Position numbers and translations under genes: made by a program. Shown piece after piece: positions 23,192 through 36,218 of a stretch of 64,000 bases of DNA. Each line of letters starts with the position of its first letter. Position 1 is the first letter of the stretch. The notes beneath the pieces were generated by a model. It saw nothing but the letters and a program-made list of their open reading frames with translations. It did no database searches and was not told the DNA's origin. Origin of the DNA: Bradysia coprophila (taxonomy: Eukaryota > Arthropoda > Insecta > Diptera > Sciaridae); the NCBI RefSeq assembly GCF_014529535.1, contig NW_023503616.1, forward strand, positions 5,442,584 through 5,506,583, read 5' to 3'.

Positions 23192-24397
23192 AAAAACATA
23201 GCTAACGCCGACCCGTACGAAACACCTATTCGTATCAAAAGCCTTTAATGTGAAACTCTTCATTTCTCTTACTTCATTTTCTTCATTGCTGAAAAACTAT
23301 TCTCCCTTCAAAATCACTTACATTATCCACTCTTTGCCTTGTTATCATATACAACTAAATTGCCGGAGGCAATATAGACAGCCCCGTACGAAGACAAATT
23401 TCATAAATTCCTATTTAAACAGCTAAATACCGCTATATTTAACTATATTTCACTATAAATAAACATTTCACAGATAAATATATGCTATTATATAGCTCTA
23501 TATGCCTGTATATAGCTCAATATAGCTGTATATAGGTATATATAGATGTCCGTATATGGAATCCCTGAAACCCCACACACATAACAAATTATTTCCATGT
23601 TAACAGAAACTCTCTAAGTATCATTTTTCCCAAGATATTTCTATTTTACTAAAATCCAATATGGCCGCCGGCAGCCATTTTGTTAGGAGACCGGAAATAG
23701 TACCGACGCTTTACATTCGTTAATACCTTTCAAACAAAAAAAAATTCATGAAATTCGGTCAAAATTTACTCGAGATACTGTCAAAATACACCACGTTCAC
23801 TGTACTTCCGAGTAGCCAGATAAGAGCTTACTCCAAGAGACCTAGCTCACGCTCCGGAGAACATAATTTCATAAATTTTTTTTCCCTGATTGGTACGGTC
23901 AATACCTATCTAATAAAGCTAAAACAGACGAAATATGTTCAAATGTGGCCGACCTACAAGCAAAAACTGCTTGCCGCCCTGTGCCTGTTCCACACCAAGG
24001 GGTCTAACTCACGAGTCGGTCATCTGATTTCCATAAACTTTCCATCACTTACAAGTTTAACGTTTAAATGTCCGGAGATATCTTCGAAAAACCGTAAAGC
24101 ACTTATTGGGCCACAGCTCGGGAGAGGTCGATCCAAAATCACTCATCTTCGAACTTAGCCTGTCTTTTGACATTACCAAACGGGAAAAAAAAGAATTTTC
24201 AAAATCGGATGCGTTTTACTCAAGTTATCGTGCAGACAGACAGACGGACAGACGGACAGACGGACATTTTTTTTTCGCGGATTTGGCATCTCTAGACAAC
24301 CACAATAGGTTTCCCCTTACTCAGGGAATCCAATTCGACGTGTTACAAACGTATGCTTAAACCTATAAGACCCCAGTACTTCGTACGGGTCTAAAAA
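23192..24397. repeat. 1.2-kb interspersed repeat, copy A
   Basis: This unit recurs in opposite orientation at 41286-42430. Both copies run from AAAAACATAGCTAACGCC, followed by GACCCGTACGAA, to TTCGTACGGGTCTAAAAA, so GACCCGTACGAA is a near-terminal inverted repeat. Inside are a degenerate TATATAGCTG-rich tract (about 23480-23560) and a GACAGACG microsatellite (24233-24265). Copy A carries about 100 bp near 23365-23470 that copy B lacks, including another CCGTACGAAG. It lacks about 38 bp near 24040 that copy B has. The superfamily is unknown. Confidence 0.8.
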
Positions 24398-25546
24398 TAT
24401 AAAATTAGCTCTGTGCCATTATTCTCCTATATAACAACGATATCATTCAACTAAAAAAGTAACAGATGTTATATCAAACAGTATAAAGACGTATTGAAAC
24501 ATAGAAATAATAGATTTAGTCACAAATGTATAAAAATGTAGAAGACTCTTTGACCTACGCTTTAAAACGTTTGCACAGAAACGAGCCATGATTGCTTCAT
24601 GGTAAAAAATAGAAGTTCACTAAGTCAAGCCAAATCATATTTTTCCACCTGGAATACGTCTCACGTGAATTGTATTCAAGTCAGCTATACAACCATACCA
24701 CGCAAAAGGGGGCATGTATGATACAGGCACACGTGGGAAATCTCGCTCAGTGCAAGTCATTATTTTATTTTCAGTTGCACTCTATTTTCTGATGAAACAC
24801 TTTTACTGTAAGAAATATCCATGATATGTAGGCTCTAAGAAAAATAGAGCGCTGACAATAGTCATTTTATATTGTATTGTTTTATGTTGTTTTTCTTGGT
24901 TTGAATCGGCAATAATTGAATGAAAAATCGTTAGTGTTTCTTTGCTATATTTCGGGTTATTTAAATTAACTATTTAGAACTAATTAAAATTCGGCTAGGC
25001 CGTCTCTAAAGCACACAATAGTAATTTTATGACGAAATGTACTAGAAATGTAATACAATTATTTAAATCTATTACATTAGATCTATAGTTTTCAAAACAT
25101 CATTTCTCTATGTACGAACCGGCGGAATCAGCTAAATATATGCTAATGGTGTGACACGTGGTCTTAATATTAGACTCACCACGCTTATCACCTATTCGTT
25201 GAAAAGTCAGCAGTAATTGCAGTCCAGTAAATAAGTGTAAATGATTACAACAGTTAAGCATTCTCTTTTGATCCTTAACTACTTTGGTTGTTATTTTATA
25301 ATTTCATCTCACATTATGATTTTGAATGCCGCTCATTTGGTTACTATACACACTTATGCATGCGCAAAGTATTTAGTATAATATTTTTTCCATACACAAC
25401 TATTGTTAAATTAAAAGAAAAAAAATATGTTTCATACCATAACGCATAGAATGAATGGGTGATGTCGATGATGATGTTGATTGCTGATGTTGGGTGGTTC
25501 AGATTAGAGAGTGGGAACATTATCTGACCCTCCAACTGAAAAATTG
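24398..25546. other. intergenic DNA upstream of gene 3
   Basis: AT-rich DNA that should include the upstream control region of gene 3. No exon or repeat was recognised. Confidence 0.45.
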
Positions 25547-25554
25547 TATATAAA
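25547..25554 (+). promoter_or_regulatory. TATA box of cuticular gene 3
   Basis: TATATAAA lies 122 bp upstream of the start codon. An initiator-like ACAGTC has its A at 25583, 36 bp downstream of the first T, which fits a TATA-driven start. Confidence 0.65.
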
Positions 25555-25668
25555 TATCAATAGAATTTCTTTGAGAAGATACAGTCTGTAGAGATCGCTG
25601 TGAAAAGTGTTAATTTAAATAATTTTTGTTGATTATTTTCGAGTTGAAGTGTATTTTAATTTGGAAAC

Positions 25669-28600
25669 ATGAAATACATCGTAAGTGATTCAAAATTGTG
25701 TGTACGGTAATACCGTACTACGGTATAACATGCATATAAAGTGTGCTTTCGAATGATGACTGTTATGTTTGGGATGTTACCAAATCCTCATATTAAATTG
25801 GATTACACATATAATTGGACTAAAAGGGATATCACTCACATACTTTGGTGTTTCGGATGAAATGCCGATATAAGTGCTGAATATATATATGTTTTTTAAA
25901 TTGGATGTTAGACATTATGTAAATAAGAAATCGGTGACATACATTTAAATTTGTTAGACGGTCTGGCGTCTGTTCAGAATGACTTTAGTGGGAAATAGTT
26001 ATGATGTTAAGGAAGACTGGGAAATGTATCCCTTAATGTCTTAATCTGTTTGAACTTACATCATTTATGAAATAATTTTCAATTAAAATCACAAGAGACC
26101 TATCCTGGTCAAGGTTGTTTGAATCAGTTGATCACACTTCATACCGCGCTATATTTCATCGACCATATTTCAACATAATACGTAATGTTAGACATTACTA
26201 ATATCCATTACCCTGTTCCATGCCAAGCAACACTGCAATCTAGTTGTATGGATAAAAACCAATTCTATTTCGGACATTAGTCTAACGTAATATTGAGATA
26301 AATATCTACATGAAATCCAATGTTTCGTCGCCACACTATTCAAGTCTTAAGTAAATGCGAATTAATGCTATACATGTCATAGGTCACAAAACAACTATGA
26401 AGATCTCAATTTTAACTCAAATTTTAACTCATAAATAAACGTAAACGCAAAATGTAGTCCTGCAAATTAAATTGTCAATAACTTGATTTGAATGATTTGA
26501 TAGAAGGTATTTTGTTTACGATATTCGAATCATGTGTATAAAATGTAATTTATGCTAGTCTCAGCAGCAAGTATTATTAATAAATTGCATACCCGTCTTT
26601 CACAAACATTTTCAAATATACATTTATGCAATGCAATATGCATGGTATTTATGATCAAATTTATATTCAAATTACTTTTCATTTCAAACTAAGTTTTTGG
26701 ATAAAATTTATTTGATATTTTGCATATATTACCGTAATAACCGTCTGCATTTAGAACCTTCTGCATTTTACGTGAAAGATATACGAATGAATTATCGAGT
26801 TTCCATTGTAGTTTGCGTGAGCTTGGGTGCAATACTTTTAAGAATATCCTTACTCACTTTAACATTCGAATTTCGTTCGAATCATAATCTAGATAGGGCG
26901 CACATAAATATATTATTCTATTGGCGCACAGACAAAGAAATTATTTAAATATGTGCTACGGGAGAATCCAAATTATGAGTTCGATAAACAATTCCCAAAA
27001 TAATGAAGGGAGAATCTCTACTTTCCAATTTATATCCAAAACTAAAGTAAAATGGGAATGGGGAGGTTTTTATAAATGACAGAACTTTCTTTCGTTTGAT
27101 GTATTATGAATAATGGATAATCATAAACATTTCCCAACGCTGGGCATGTCTCCACATTAGCAACCAGAATTTAAGTATTTTGAGATATAGCAAATCTATT
27201 ACTTCATTATTGTTAACAAAACTCTAAAATGTAGGTCACATGATTTCTATTTATTTATTCTTTTTGTAAGTAATAAAATAGAGACATTTAAAATCTATTA
27301 AACGAAAGAAAAATCCAGGTGTGTTACACGATATTTCGATGTGGCAATGTCGAACTTGACCGAAAATAAATTATCCGGTTTTTCAACAGCGAAAAAAATG
27401 GTCTAGTTAATCTGAATGGTTTTCCTCTTTCGTACAGGTACTTTTAGTAGCCTTTGCTGGATGCTCCTTCGCCGCTCCACAAGTACAACCAACCACAGAA
27501 CCGATTCCAATTTTAAAACAAGAACAAGAAATCAATTTTGACGGTTCGTACAAATGGGCTTATGAAACTGGGAATGGAATTGCAGCTGAAGAGCAGGGAT
27601 TTTTGAAGAATGCTGGAGTACCCGACCAAGAAGCACAAGTAAGTTATAATCGTAATAAATCATCACCAAATAAATCATGCATGCGCATTCTACTCAACAA
27701 AATCTATCAGAAAAATGTTCACCGACGTGACTAAACTCACGCATTCAATGCCACTCATTAATAATGATGTTTATCCGAAAATTATTCAAAATTCGTTGGT
27801 AATTAATTTCCAATAAAAAAAAATGCCGAACAAAACGCAGACAAATTTCAGTTTCAATTAGACACCTCTCTGCTTTGTTCTCGAATTATTTATTTATTTA
27901 TTCACATAACTTACTCGGTATGATATTAACGTTTGCTAACCGATTTTTTATAGTAATTTATTAAAACACCATCGAATGAAACAAACAAGCAGCAAAGAAA
28001 AGAAGAAAAAAAACTGTGAAAAGATTTGAATTGACCCAAAGTCTAAGTAATTAATTATAGCAACAAAGAACTTATTCATTTTTCATAGGTCAATGATTTT
28101 TGCGGTGCAATGTTTTAGTAGTTTATTCATTGCTGTTGGTGGATCTGGTTAAAGGTTTTATGTAATTAGCTATGATCTATGGTATACACATTTTTTTCTA
28201 TGGTTTAATGTTAGCGCATTTATGCCATTTATAAATCAATCAAGAGCAGTGAATGTGTCGAGAATTATGTTGTCATTCAATGATTTTTGAGATAATTTTG
28301 TTTATACCTGCAATCAATCATCGTTAGAAAAAAAAATAGGCAAAAAACCTCATGCAGCCAACTCGGCGGTGATTTAAGTGTTGATAGAAAAATATTGTCG
28401 GTAAGGTAACAGTTTCCAAAACTGATCTCTCAACGATCATTGGTACCCCAAAAAAACGAGATATTTAATTTTCGTATAATAATAATCCAATGTACTCGGA
28501 CATGTAACATATTTAGACATGTTCAGTGAATTGCCAATTCAGAATTGGTGGTTTCAAGCTTCAATTATTCCAATTAAAATTAAATTGAAACTTTATCTGA

Positions 28601-31600
28601 CAAACAATTTTTTTACGAAACACTAAAGCGAATGAATTCGATTGATAAAAATATATTTGATAAAATTTTCATTGTTCCGAGAGGACAATTGCATTTATAT
28701 TGTATCGAATTCAATGAACTTCAATTTCATAATCAAATCAATTTGCTTTATTCATCAAATGAAACACAATCCACACACAAAATTGACGGTATTATTATCG
28801 GGGGATATATATAAATTAACCGAATTGAATTTATCTGTTTCACATTTATTTTCTTACCATCCGAATATATATTTCTTTCTATTATAGTTCATTACAAACA
28901 CGAATTGAATAAAAAAATCTTCTATATACAACAATATGCTTGTTGTATATAGAAGACTTTTAGTTGGTTATGCAAACATCTCATTCAATTTGAAATAATT
29001 ATATTTACCTTTGACTTTTCTTATTTTCATTTTCGATTCGTTCGATTGTGTGAGAAGGTTGTTTTTGTGTGTATATTTTGTGTCTATTTTATAACGAAGA
29101 GCATTTCAGTAATGACATAGAATTTCGAAGAAAAAAAAAATGTGCAAACAGTGGTATGACGATGACACATTCTTTGATGGAAAATTCAATTTCATAAAAA
29201 TATTTTCCAATTTCATTTTGATGGCGCGCTCAACATTCGTGAATCGTGATACACGTGTTAGTAAAGCATGTCTTATCAAATTTAGGCGATGGACTAAAAT
29301 GTTTTTTATGTAAATCTAATGTGTTAATTTTTTCTATTATATATGGATGTATCCTATAGACACCTTTAAGTTTTTTTTACTAGTCTACCTCATAACGAAT
29401 TCAAAATTACATTTGATCAAATCAAGATTATTCGATTAAACCGGTAATACCAGGAACCAAAAATATGAAAACTTCATAATTGACTATTAATTTGCTGAAA
29501 CAATCACAATATTTTACCGGTGTATGTTCTTCTCTCAGTACCGGTAACCTTAATACATTAGTTACCGTCGTATTGCTTATTCTGGTAACTAAAGTCCACA
29601 AAAAGTCTTTTTTCGTTTACCGGTATGCACAACGTTGAAGAGGCGATCGTTTCAAAATCAGCAAAACAAACACTTCAGTATATAAATAGATCATCTTCAA
29701 GGCCGTTTGAAATACCATTCACGTTAACATCTGCCATCCACGTTAAAAATATTGTCATTTGAACGAGAGATTTTGAACCACAGCCCATTGTTCGTTCTTT
29801 TTTTACACAGGATTTTAAACTTGGTATACTCAAATGGCAGCTAATTCGTGCTAGATAAAAGTTTGTGTTAAATAAAACACAACGAAACTAATCTGAGGCT
29901 ACGTTTGAAAGGACCGTAATTTGAACGTAATTTTATTTGTAAATACAGATAAAAATGTTTTTCGGTTTATTCTTAACGAATCTAGTTCATCTTTTGAACT
30001 TTGGTATTATTACATGAAAATCACTTACCTCAATTGTTTTATCCCATCGTTTATTATTCTCATCGCCGTCAATGGCAGATGACCGTCGGTCTACGTGTGT
30101 TGGTTTGATCATCTGTCAGTGGCGCCTACTTATATTTTTTAATAGTGGGGCCTTTCAACAAATATTGTCGGTTTTATTTAGTTCGTTTTGCCATACAAAA
30201 TACACTTTTCGCAACAAAGTGACTAAAAGTAGGACTTTCCGTTGCCTTTATTGCGAAAAAAAGTTGTATGCAACTCGATGATAGGCACACTCTGTGTTGT
30301 CACACTCGGCCTACGGCCTCTTCACATCATTGCCTAAAAAAGAAGTTATTACTTGGTTGTAAAGTATAAATAACTATTTCAACACACTTGGTTTACTTTT
30401 GTCGTCACAGATAGCTGATAGCAGATTACCGGCCATTTCTAAAAGGCTAACTTTCATCGCATTTAGTTCAGTTGAAATTGGTACTATTAAAAATTCTGTG
30501 TTCTTGATATTTTACCTATCTATCTGTTCTGCATATATAATATGAATATTCAAACTCACAATCAAACTGAATGTGTCTCCATAAATTTATTTAACTGCAC
30601 TGAACGAACGTCTGTATAAAAGATCTCTCATAAAGAGAATACTTTTTATGAAAAATAAAATTTTCTGATTATGATTAGATTGTCTACAGATTGTCTAACA
30701 GTGCAATTTCTATCACAGTTTTGTTTCTTCTTAGATTTATTCAATGTGCTTGTGGTTTTGGTTAACAAACGTAGCACCATTACAGTAGAAATAAATTCTA
30801 TTTAATGGAATGACGAATATTTAATTAAATATTTGGAAATGCAAGCATTTTCTGGTTATAATAAAGATTCAAGTAGTAAAACTCGCCTACGCAAATGCTG
30901 GTTCACCGGAGTTCAAATCCGTAGCGTTGCAACACGAAAAAGGTTGGACTTTTATTGCAAGAAGAAACCTAACGTTACGCTATTCGGCGAATAAAATGAC
31001 ACATTTCGTTCGGTCATAATACACATTTTGCCATCGTTTCAGTATCGTAACAGCCATCTCTGCATAAATTATTCGAATGTGTGATACTTCATCAAATTAA
31101 TATGATGAGTCGGTTGCGCAACATCAAGCTAAATTCAATGCTAAAAGATGTGTTTTTTTTTTTGTTTTAAAAAAAATTCTACGTAACTCAGGGTCAAGTT
31201 TTTGAATGCTTCACGCCCTGTTTTTTATATTGGTCATTCATTTAATGGATACCTTACAGCAAGGGAGGCCACTCTGACGACATATTTGCAATCGTTCACA
31301 ATTTACTATTTTGGTTAGCATTACAAATTTGAATTATACATTCGATGATTCCATGAGAATGCAGCCCTAACTCAATTCCGCATTATAACAATATTAAAGG
31401 GGACCTTAAATAAGTTTTTATTGATTCATTCGTCTTGTTTGTATCATTCGGTATACCCCATGTACATGAAAATGGAAAGAGATTGCTACCTTGCTTGTTA
31501 AAAGTAATGAAAACGATGTGGGGAAAAAAGACTGCAGGACGTTAAATACATAAAATGTTAAAATTGCCACGACTTTAATGTTACATTATTTTTTTTTCAA

Positions 31601-31804
31601 TTAAAGGTTGCCCAAGGACAATTTAGTTACACTGCCCCAGATGGTCAAGTGATTAGTCTACAATATATCGCTGACGAAAATGGATTCCAACCACAAGGAG
31701 AACATTTGCCAACACCACCACCAATCCCACCAGCGATCCAACGAGCTCTCGAATATTTAGCCAGTCTGCCACCAACAACAGAGGCACCGATTCGACGACA
31801 ATAA
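25669..31804 (+). CDS. RR-1 cuticular protein, compact (gene 3)
   Basis: The exons are 25669-25680, 27438-27638 and 31607-31804, giving 136 residues; both introns are in phase 0. Residues 1-16 ([16 protein letters not shown]) form a signal peptide. The RR-1 domain covers about 39-106, with [15 protein letters not shown], the [12 protein letters not shown] step, [19 protein letters not shown] and [14 protein letters not shown] short helix-like tail (IQRALEYLA) and TTEAPIRRQ close the protein. This is the usual size of a larval or endocuticular RR-1 protein that binds chitin. The second intron is almost 4 kb, long for such a small gene, and holds the ACCGGT cluster. The intron after QEAQ is at the same domain position and phase as in gene 4, which supports a tandem duplication origin of the two. 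The exact orthologue is unknown. Confidence 0.93.
28918..28956. repeat. perfect 17-bp hairpin
   Basis: TCTTCTATATACAACAA (28918-28934) is followed after 5 nt by its exact complement (28940-28956). It is too short for a typical animal microRNA precursor and is more likely a tiny foldback remnant. Confidence 0.7.
29440..29624. promoter_or_regulatory. cluster of four ACCGGT sites, candidate Grainyhead enhancer
   Basis: ACCGGT occurs at 29440-29445, 29516-29521, 29540-29545 and 29619-29624. In DNA this AT-rich, a hexamer with four G/C bases should be rare. ACCGGT is the core of the Grainyhead/CP2 site (AACCGGTT), and Grainyhead drives epidermal cuticle genes in Drosophila. The cluster lies in the large intron of gene 3. 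Regulatory function is inferred from motif density and location only. Confidence 0.4.
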
Positions 31805-32124
31805 GAAATCTCTCATCTGATAATTAACATCTCAGAATTAAATTATTTTTTGCTTTTTATATATTTTTGTGAAAAAATGTGGCTGTTTAAATCTGTTTCA
31901 AGCATTCTCTTGTAAATTTGAATTTATTTTTACTTTTTATATTTTTTGATTTAATTTTTTCTTAAAAATACGATCGACCAACCTCAATCAGTATTTATAA
32001 TTTCTATTATTTCGTCTATGAAACACACAACCAAATTGTAATGTAATTAAATTAAATTTTCATTCATTGTTTTGTTGAGAAAAGAAATGAATTATTTTAC
32101 ATTGATAATTCAGTGTTTTATGTA

Positions 32125-32130
32125 AATAAA
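32125..32130 (+). terminator. candidate poly(A) signal of gene 3
   Basis: AATAAA about 320 bp after the gene 3 stop codon is the first canonical signal downstream. Confidence 0.5.
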
Positions 32131-32516
32131 TTGTATATTAAAAAAAAACAATATTAATCGTTTTTTATTGAATCATCTCTTCATCAGAGAAAAAAAATGC
32201 GAATATGAACTTCCTTCCAACGGCATGTTCAATTAACATTTCCAACAGGATTTTGTTTAAGCAGGATTTCCTGAAGAATTTTCAATCCCAACAAAAATCT
32301 CTTCGAGAAAAGTGTGACGCAGTCTATGAAGTACCATTTCTAAAATGAATGATATCGCTAGAGATGACGCTTTCAGCTTCGTTACGCAAAAATTAAATTT
32401 TACACCCAATTAGTTCAAACAAGCTGGCTTAGTTTTACTCATCATCTGCCAAATAATTTTTACCAAAAAAAAATTGACTGGAAACAACAAAAATTTTACC
32501 AAAAAAGTCTGCGATT

Positions 32517-32835
32517 GAAAATTTGATGAAAATTGAAAATTTGACGAAAATTGAAAATTTGACGAAAATTGAAAATTTGACGAAATTCGAAAATTTAACG
32601 AAAATTGAAAATTTGACGAAATTCGGAAATTTGACGAAAATTGAAAATTTGACGAAATTCGAAAATTTGACGAGATTCGAAAATTTGACGAAATTCGAAA
32701 ATTTGACTAAATTCGACAATTTGACGAAAATTGAAAATTTGAATAAATTGGAAAATTTGACGAAAATCGAAAATTTGACGAAAATCGAAAATTTGACGAA
32801 AATCGAAAATTTGACGAAAATCGAAAGTTTGACGA
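32517..32835. repeat. 18-bp minisatellite, about 17 units
   Basis: The unit GAAAATTTGACGAAAATT is repeated head to tail about 17 times, with variants (ATTCGAAA, ATCGAAA). Because the unit is a multiple of three, a frame stays open on each strand: IENLTK repeats on plus (115 codons) and FVKFSI repeats on minus (142 codons). There is no signal peptide, splice context or promoter for either, so I treat both as by-products of the repeat. Confidence 0.9.
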
Positions 32836-33674
32836 AGAAAGTAACTCTACTGCAACCATTCAAGAAATAGCTCTAAAACCCTAATTGACCCACCCATTAC
32901 CAATTTTTGACATTTTTTCAAAACGTCATTCTACGAAAAATGACCAACTTTAAAATGATGTATCTCCGGCAATTTTAAACCTACATAGTAGAGAACTAGC
33001 TCCTTTTACTCGTATTTGAAGCGAGAATATGATAGAATAGGTTTTGTGGTGATAAAGTCTAAAGGGCATAAACTGAAATGTTCGGCTATACATAGTTGCC
33101 GCGTCTCAAAAAAATTTCTTCGTTCTTTTTTCGGAAGGTAGACGGCGTCAAGTCCTCCGCTATCGCTCCGGACATGATCTAGTGACGACTTTATCAATCG
33201 GAATCAGCTTTGTTTTCTAAATCTGTCATTTTAGTGCGGAGTACAGAAAATATCGGCGCATCATATAATTTTTATCTTCCTTAATCTTATTCTATGAACA
33301 CTGAAAATTGCGATGGTCCATAAAATAAAAGCGTAGGTTTCGTACACCAATTAACATAATAACTCACACCAGTCGCTTGAAAACAAGGAATAAGAACCGA
33401 GTTTTTTTGATAGTGACAGCTTAAAAATTATTGATTTAAAATTTAGTCATTGTCTGTACCGTTCGTTTCTCGTTCATAACCAATATTTGGTACCGATGTG
33501 GATGCTTCGCCACCTTAGATCTACTTTTTTTGCTTCGTGACCGCTTACAAAAGAATACAGATTTTTCTTTTAGGCACTAGGTGAAGAAACATCGTGGGCC
33601 TAATAGTATTTTAGATGACATATGTACATAGAAAAAGATAAAAAGTAGAGTGTGCATTTTGTTGATCCGAGGTG

Positions 33675-33800
33675 TAGCCAAGGTCAATAAATATACGAAA
33701 ACGTAGACTTTTCATTTTTATCCCGAGTTATGCAATGGATTTCAATGGAGAGCGTCGATAGTAGTGCTTGAAACATGAAAAGTACGGTTTTCGACGCATG
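33675..33800. repeat. palindromic repeat, family D, single copy
   Basis: The segment 33675-33732 (AGGTCAATAAATATACGAAA, then ACTTTTCATTTTTATCC) also occurs at 63507-63554 and inverted at 63341-63390. An inverted partner (CATGAAAAGTACGGTTTTCG) lies at 33774-33793. The copy is degenerate. Confidence 0.55.
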
Positions 33801-34378
33801 GGAGTTGCATAAAGTTTTGCTTTTCGTCATGGTTGCAAAAAATGTCTTCTTCACGGATCCAAATTCAATTTCTCGGTAACCGAAAACGTAAAGCTGACTT
33901 CCCGTTATGTACATTTGCCACTTGTTTGATCAGCTGCCATTCCAGGAATCGAAATCTCCGGATATGTTTTTTTCAGTAAATAAGCCTAAACAGAATGGGC
34001 AGAACATATTAGCAAGGATTTTTTTTTGCATTCACAGTGTGAATTTCACACCAGGGACTTAGGAGCTACCTAAAATATAAAATAAGGACTAGCTTTCGTA
34101 AAAAAGTCATTTGTCCTTGTTGAAACACAGCATGTTTGGTATCGTTGGAAAGGTGAGACTCTAGGCTAACTCAGCAATACAAATTTAGAGAGAAAGAAAA
34201 TTGACCTAGGTCCCAAACAAAGAAAAATTTGTATAACTCAAAATTTTGCCGTACACTTGATTTTAATATTATGTGATTCTTAATCACGGGGCTGCCCTCT
34301 ACTAAATCAATAAAAAAAATTCATGTGTCCGACATATCAGGTATGGACATTTTCAAGCTCACCGTGATATACACCGTT

Positions 34379-34395
34379 ACCGGTAATTTACCGGT
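34379..34395. promoter_or_regulatory. pair of ACCGGT sites
   Basis: ACCGGT at 34379-34384 and 34390-34395 are 11 bp apart, about one helical turn. They lie about 2.8 kb upstream of gene 4 and 2.6 kb after gene 3. They may be Grainyhead-type sites, as in the gene 3 intron. Low confidence. Confidence 0.25.
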
Positions 34396-36218
34396 AAATT
34401 CTCTCAATGTTGATGTCCAACGAAAATCTATTTTCTTTGAAAATTAAGTTGGTAAATAGAGTGATTGATTTTAAACTTGATAAAATAAGCTTTTAAGCTT
34501 TTTCACAAAAGATCCGTCTATTTTCCAGTGAATTGAGTGCTTCTATCTAGATTTTTAGTATTTTGAAACGACTTTCATTTCTTTGTCTGCCATAGCGAAG
34601 AAACGGTATAACTGTTTTCTCGAAAATTCGTTGTTAAACAACGACGACGTATCGTAAAACGTATTAAATGGAATCAAAATTTTGGAGCCAAATAATCCAG
34701 TTTTCCAGTGATCTTAAATTTACGGAAATAGATATAAAAAATTTATTGGACTTATTTGCATATAAATGATTTTAAGGTTTACCTTGAAAACGAAAACGAT
34801 TCTGAGTCGTGCTGCGATGATACCGAAAAATTTTACGTGTGACTATGCAACGTTTCAAACAAGTTTTTAATTTCAAATATTTTTGCGATATTTTTATAAA
34901 TTATATCATAGCTTTGTTTTGATATTAACTTAGCCGCCAGTTAGTTTCTGTTGTGGCTGTTGTGCTTTTAGTCTCTTGTATGAACGAATTTTAGCTTCTT
35001 AATCAAAATTTTGTATCTATAAGACGCACAAAAGCCGCATATGGTTCTGAATGATTATGTTTTGATTTCACATGTGGAGATTTCTCTGCAGTGGAGATGA
35101 TAATTTTATAGAAAAACACCTTCTATCTACTACTGTACAGTGTGGTATTTTCAAGATATTAATCAGATCCCTTGTGATCAAGGAATTGTAACGTATCTTT
35201 GGAGATGTGAAGGGAAGTAGTATGTATTAATCAGCTACGGACGGCTGTCATCTGTTATTGATAACGCCTGCAGGAATAAATGACAAGCTTTAGATAATAG
35301 CATGTTTAAAAAAATGAAGTAAAAGATTTGAAATCCATCTCTTGATCTCAGTATCACCAAATGACGTAAAAGCTTCGATAACAAAATTGCTGCGATAAGC
35401 TACAAATAAAACTAGGGGTGATGGATTGTAAAAATGTTACAAAATTCGGAAAGTTTAATTTTAAGGAACTGTGACATTTAATAGATGGCCAAACACGTAG
35501 CATAGTAGTTGAATATGGTTGATTGCAAGCAGATCAATAAATTTTCAATTTTCAAAAAGATCAATAAAGTATGACGGTGTCACATTTTAATTTTTATTTG
35601 CATAGAAGTCTGTGTTGTTCACAGAAAGGGTAGAAAGGTAGATTGCGGACCTATTTTTGTTCTTTTTGTTTTTTCGGATAAACAGAAGAAATGACAAAAG
35701 AAGGCTCATATCTAAACCCAACCACTCCTAAGATCGAGAACGCAGTGTAACAAATTTGGAAATTTATCGTATTCACACAGCAGTTGACCTAAACTGGTGC
35801 ATTAGCGCAGACTCAAAATGATTTTTTTAGATGAAATCATTCAAAGTCATAAAACCAAATAAATGCATATCACCAAAATATCGTTTATTTCTACTGACGC
35901 CTTTTTGAATGGCATAAAAAAGAAGAAAAAACAAGAAAATAAAGGATCGCTGATATTTGGTTAATCATTAAAGAAGCCATTCATAACCTGTTTCGGGGTC
36001 TTTTTTTTGTTTTAGACTGTCTCAAATTTTAGTTGTTCGACCTTTAATCTAAAGACGTTTAATATAATAACCTAATCTATGCAGTATAATTTGGATATAT
36101 TCGCATGCATAAACGAGCTCAAGCTCAAAAATTCACTTTTAAAAATAGAAAAGACTGTGTCAATCGTTCGAAAGATGAGAGTGAAATATTCCGCAATTTT
36201 TAGGAATTCATTACATTG

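Larger units (their letters stand above)
27639..31606 (+). other. 4-kb second intron of gene 3
   Basis: The intron begins GTAAGT and ends TTAAAG. It contains a perfect 17-bp hairpin (28918-28956), the ACCGGT cluster (29440-29624), and a GC-richer patch near 30080-30330 with a small CGGCCTACGGCC palindrome. No other exon of this or another gene is visible. Confidence 0.6.
31805..36218. other. 3' flank of gene 3 and intergenic DNA
   Basis: This contains the gene 3 untranslated end, an 18-bp minisatellite (32517-32835), a palindromic repeat (33675-33800) and a pair of ACCGGT sites (34379-34395). The remainder is AT-rich without exon-like frames. Confidence 0.5.

Noticed and set aside
24233-24265. 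CRISPR-like array because of the GACAGACG repeats
   Set aside because: A simple microsatellite without spacers, in a eukaryotic genome.
23748-24360. Protein-coding gene inside the 1.2-kb repeat (136 and 84 codons)
   Set aside because: The frames overlap each other, shift between the two copies and contain microsatellite-derived residues; no domain is recognisable.
28918-28956. microRNA precursor
   Set aside because: The 17-bp stem with a 5-nt loop is too short for Dicer processing.
30868-30935. Possible tRNA, because GTTCAAATC resembles a tRNA B box
   Set aside because: The expected T-stem pairs only partly, and no matching acceptor stem, D-arm or anticodon arm can be drawn.
32435-32870. 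Coding genes of 142 aa (minus) and 115 aa (plus)
   Set aside because: Both are translations of an 18-bp tandem repeat, with no signal peptide, introns or promoter.
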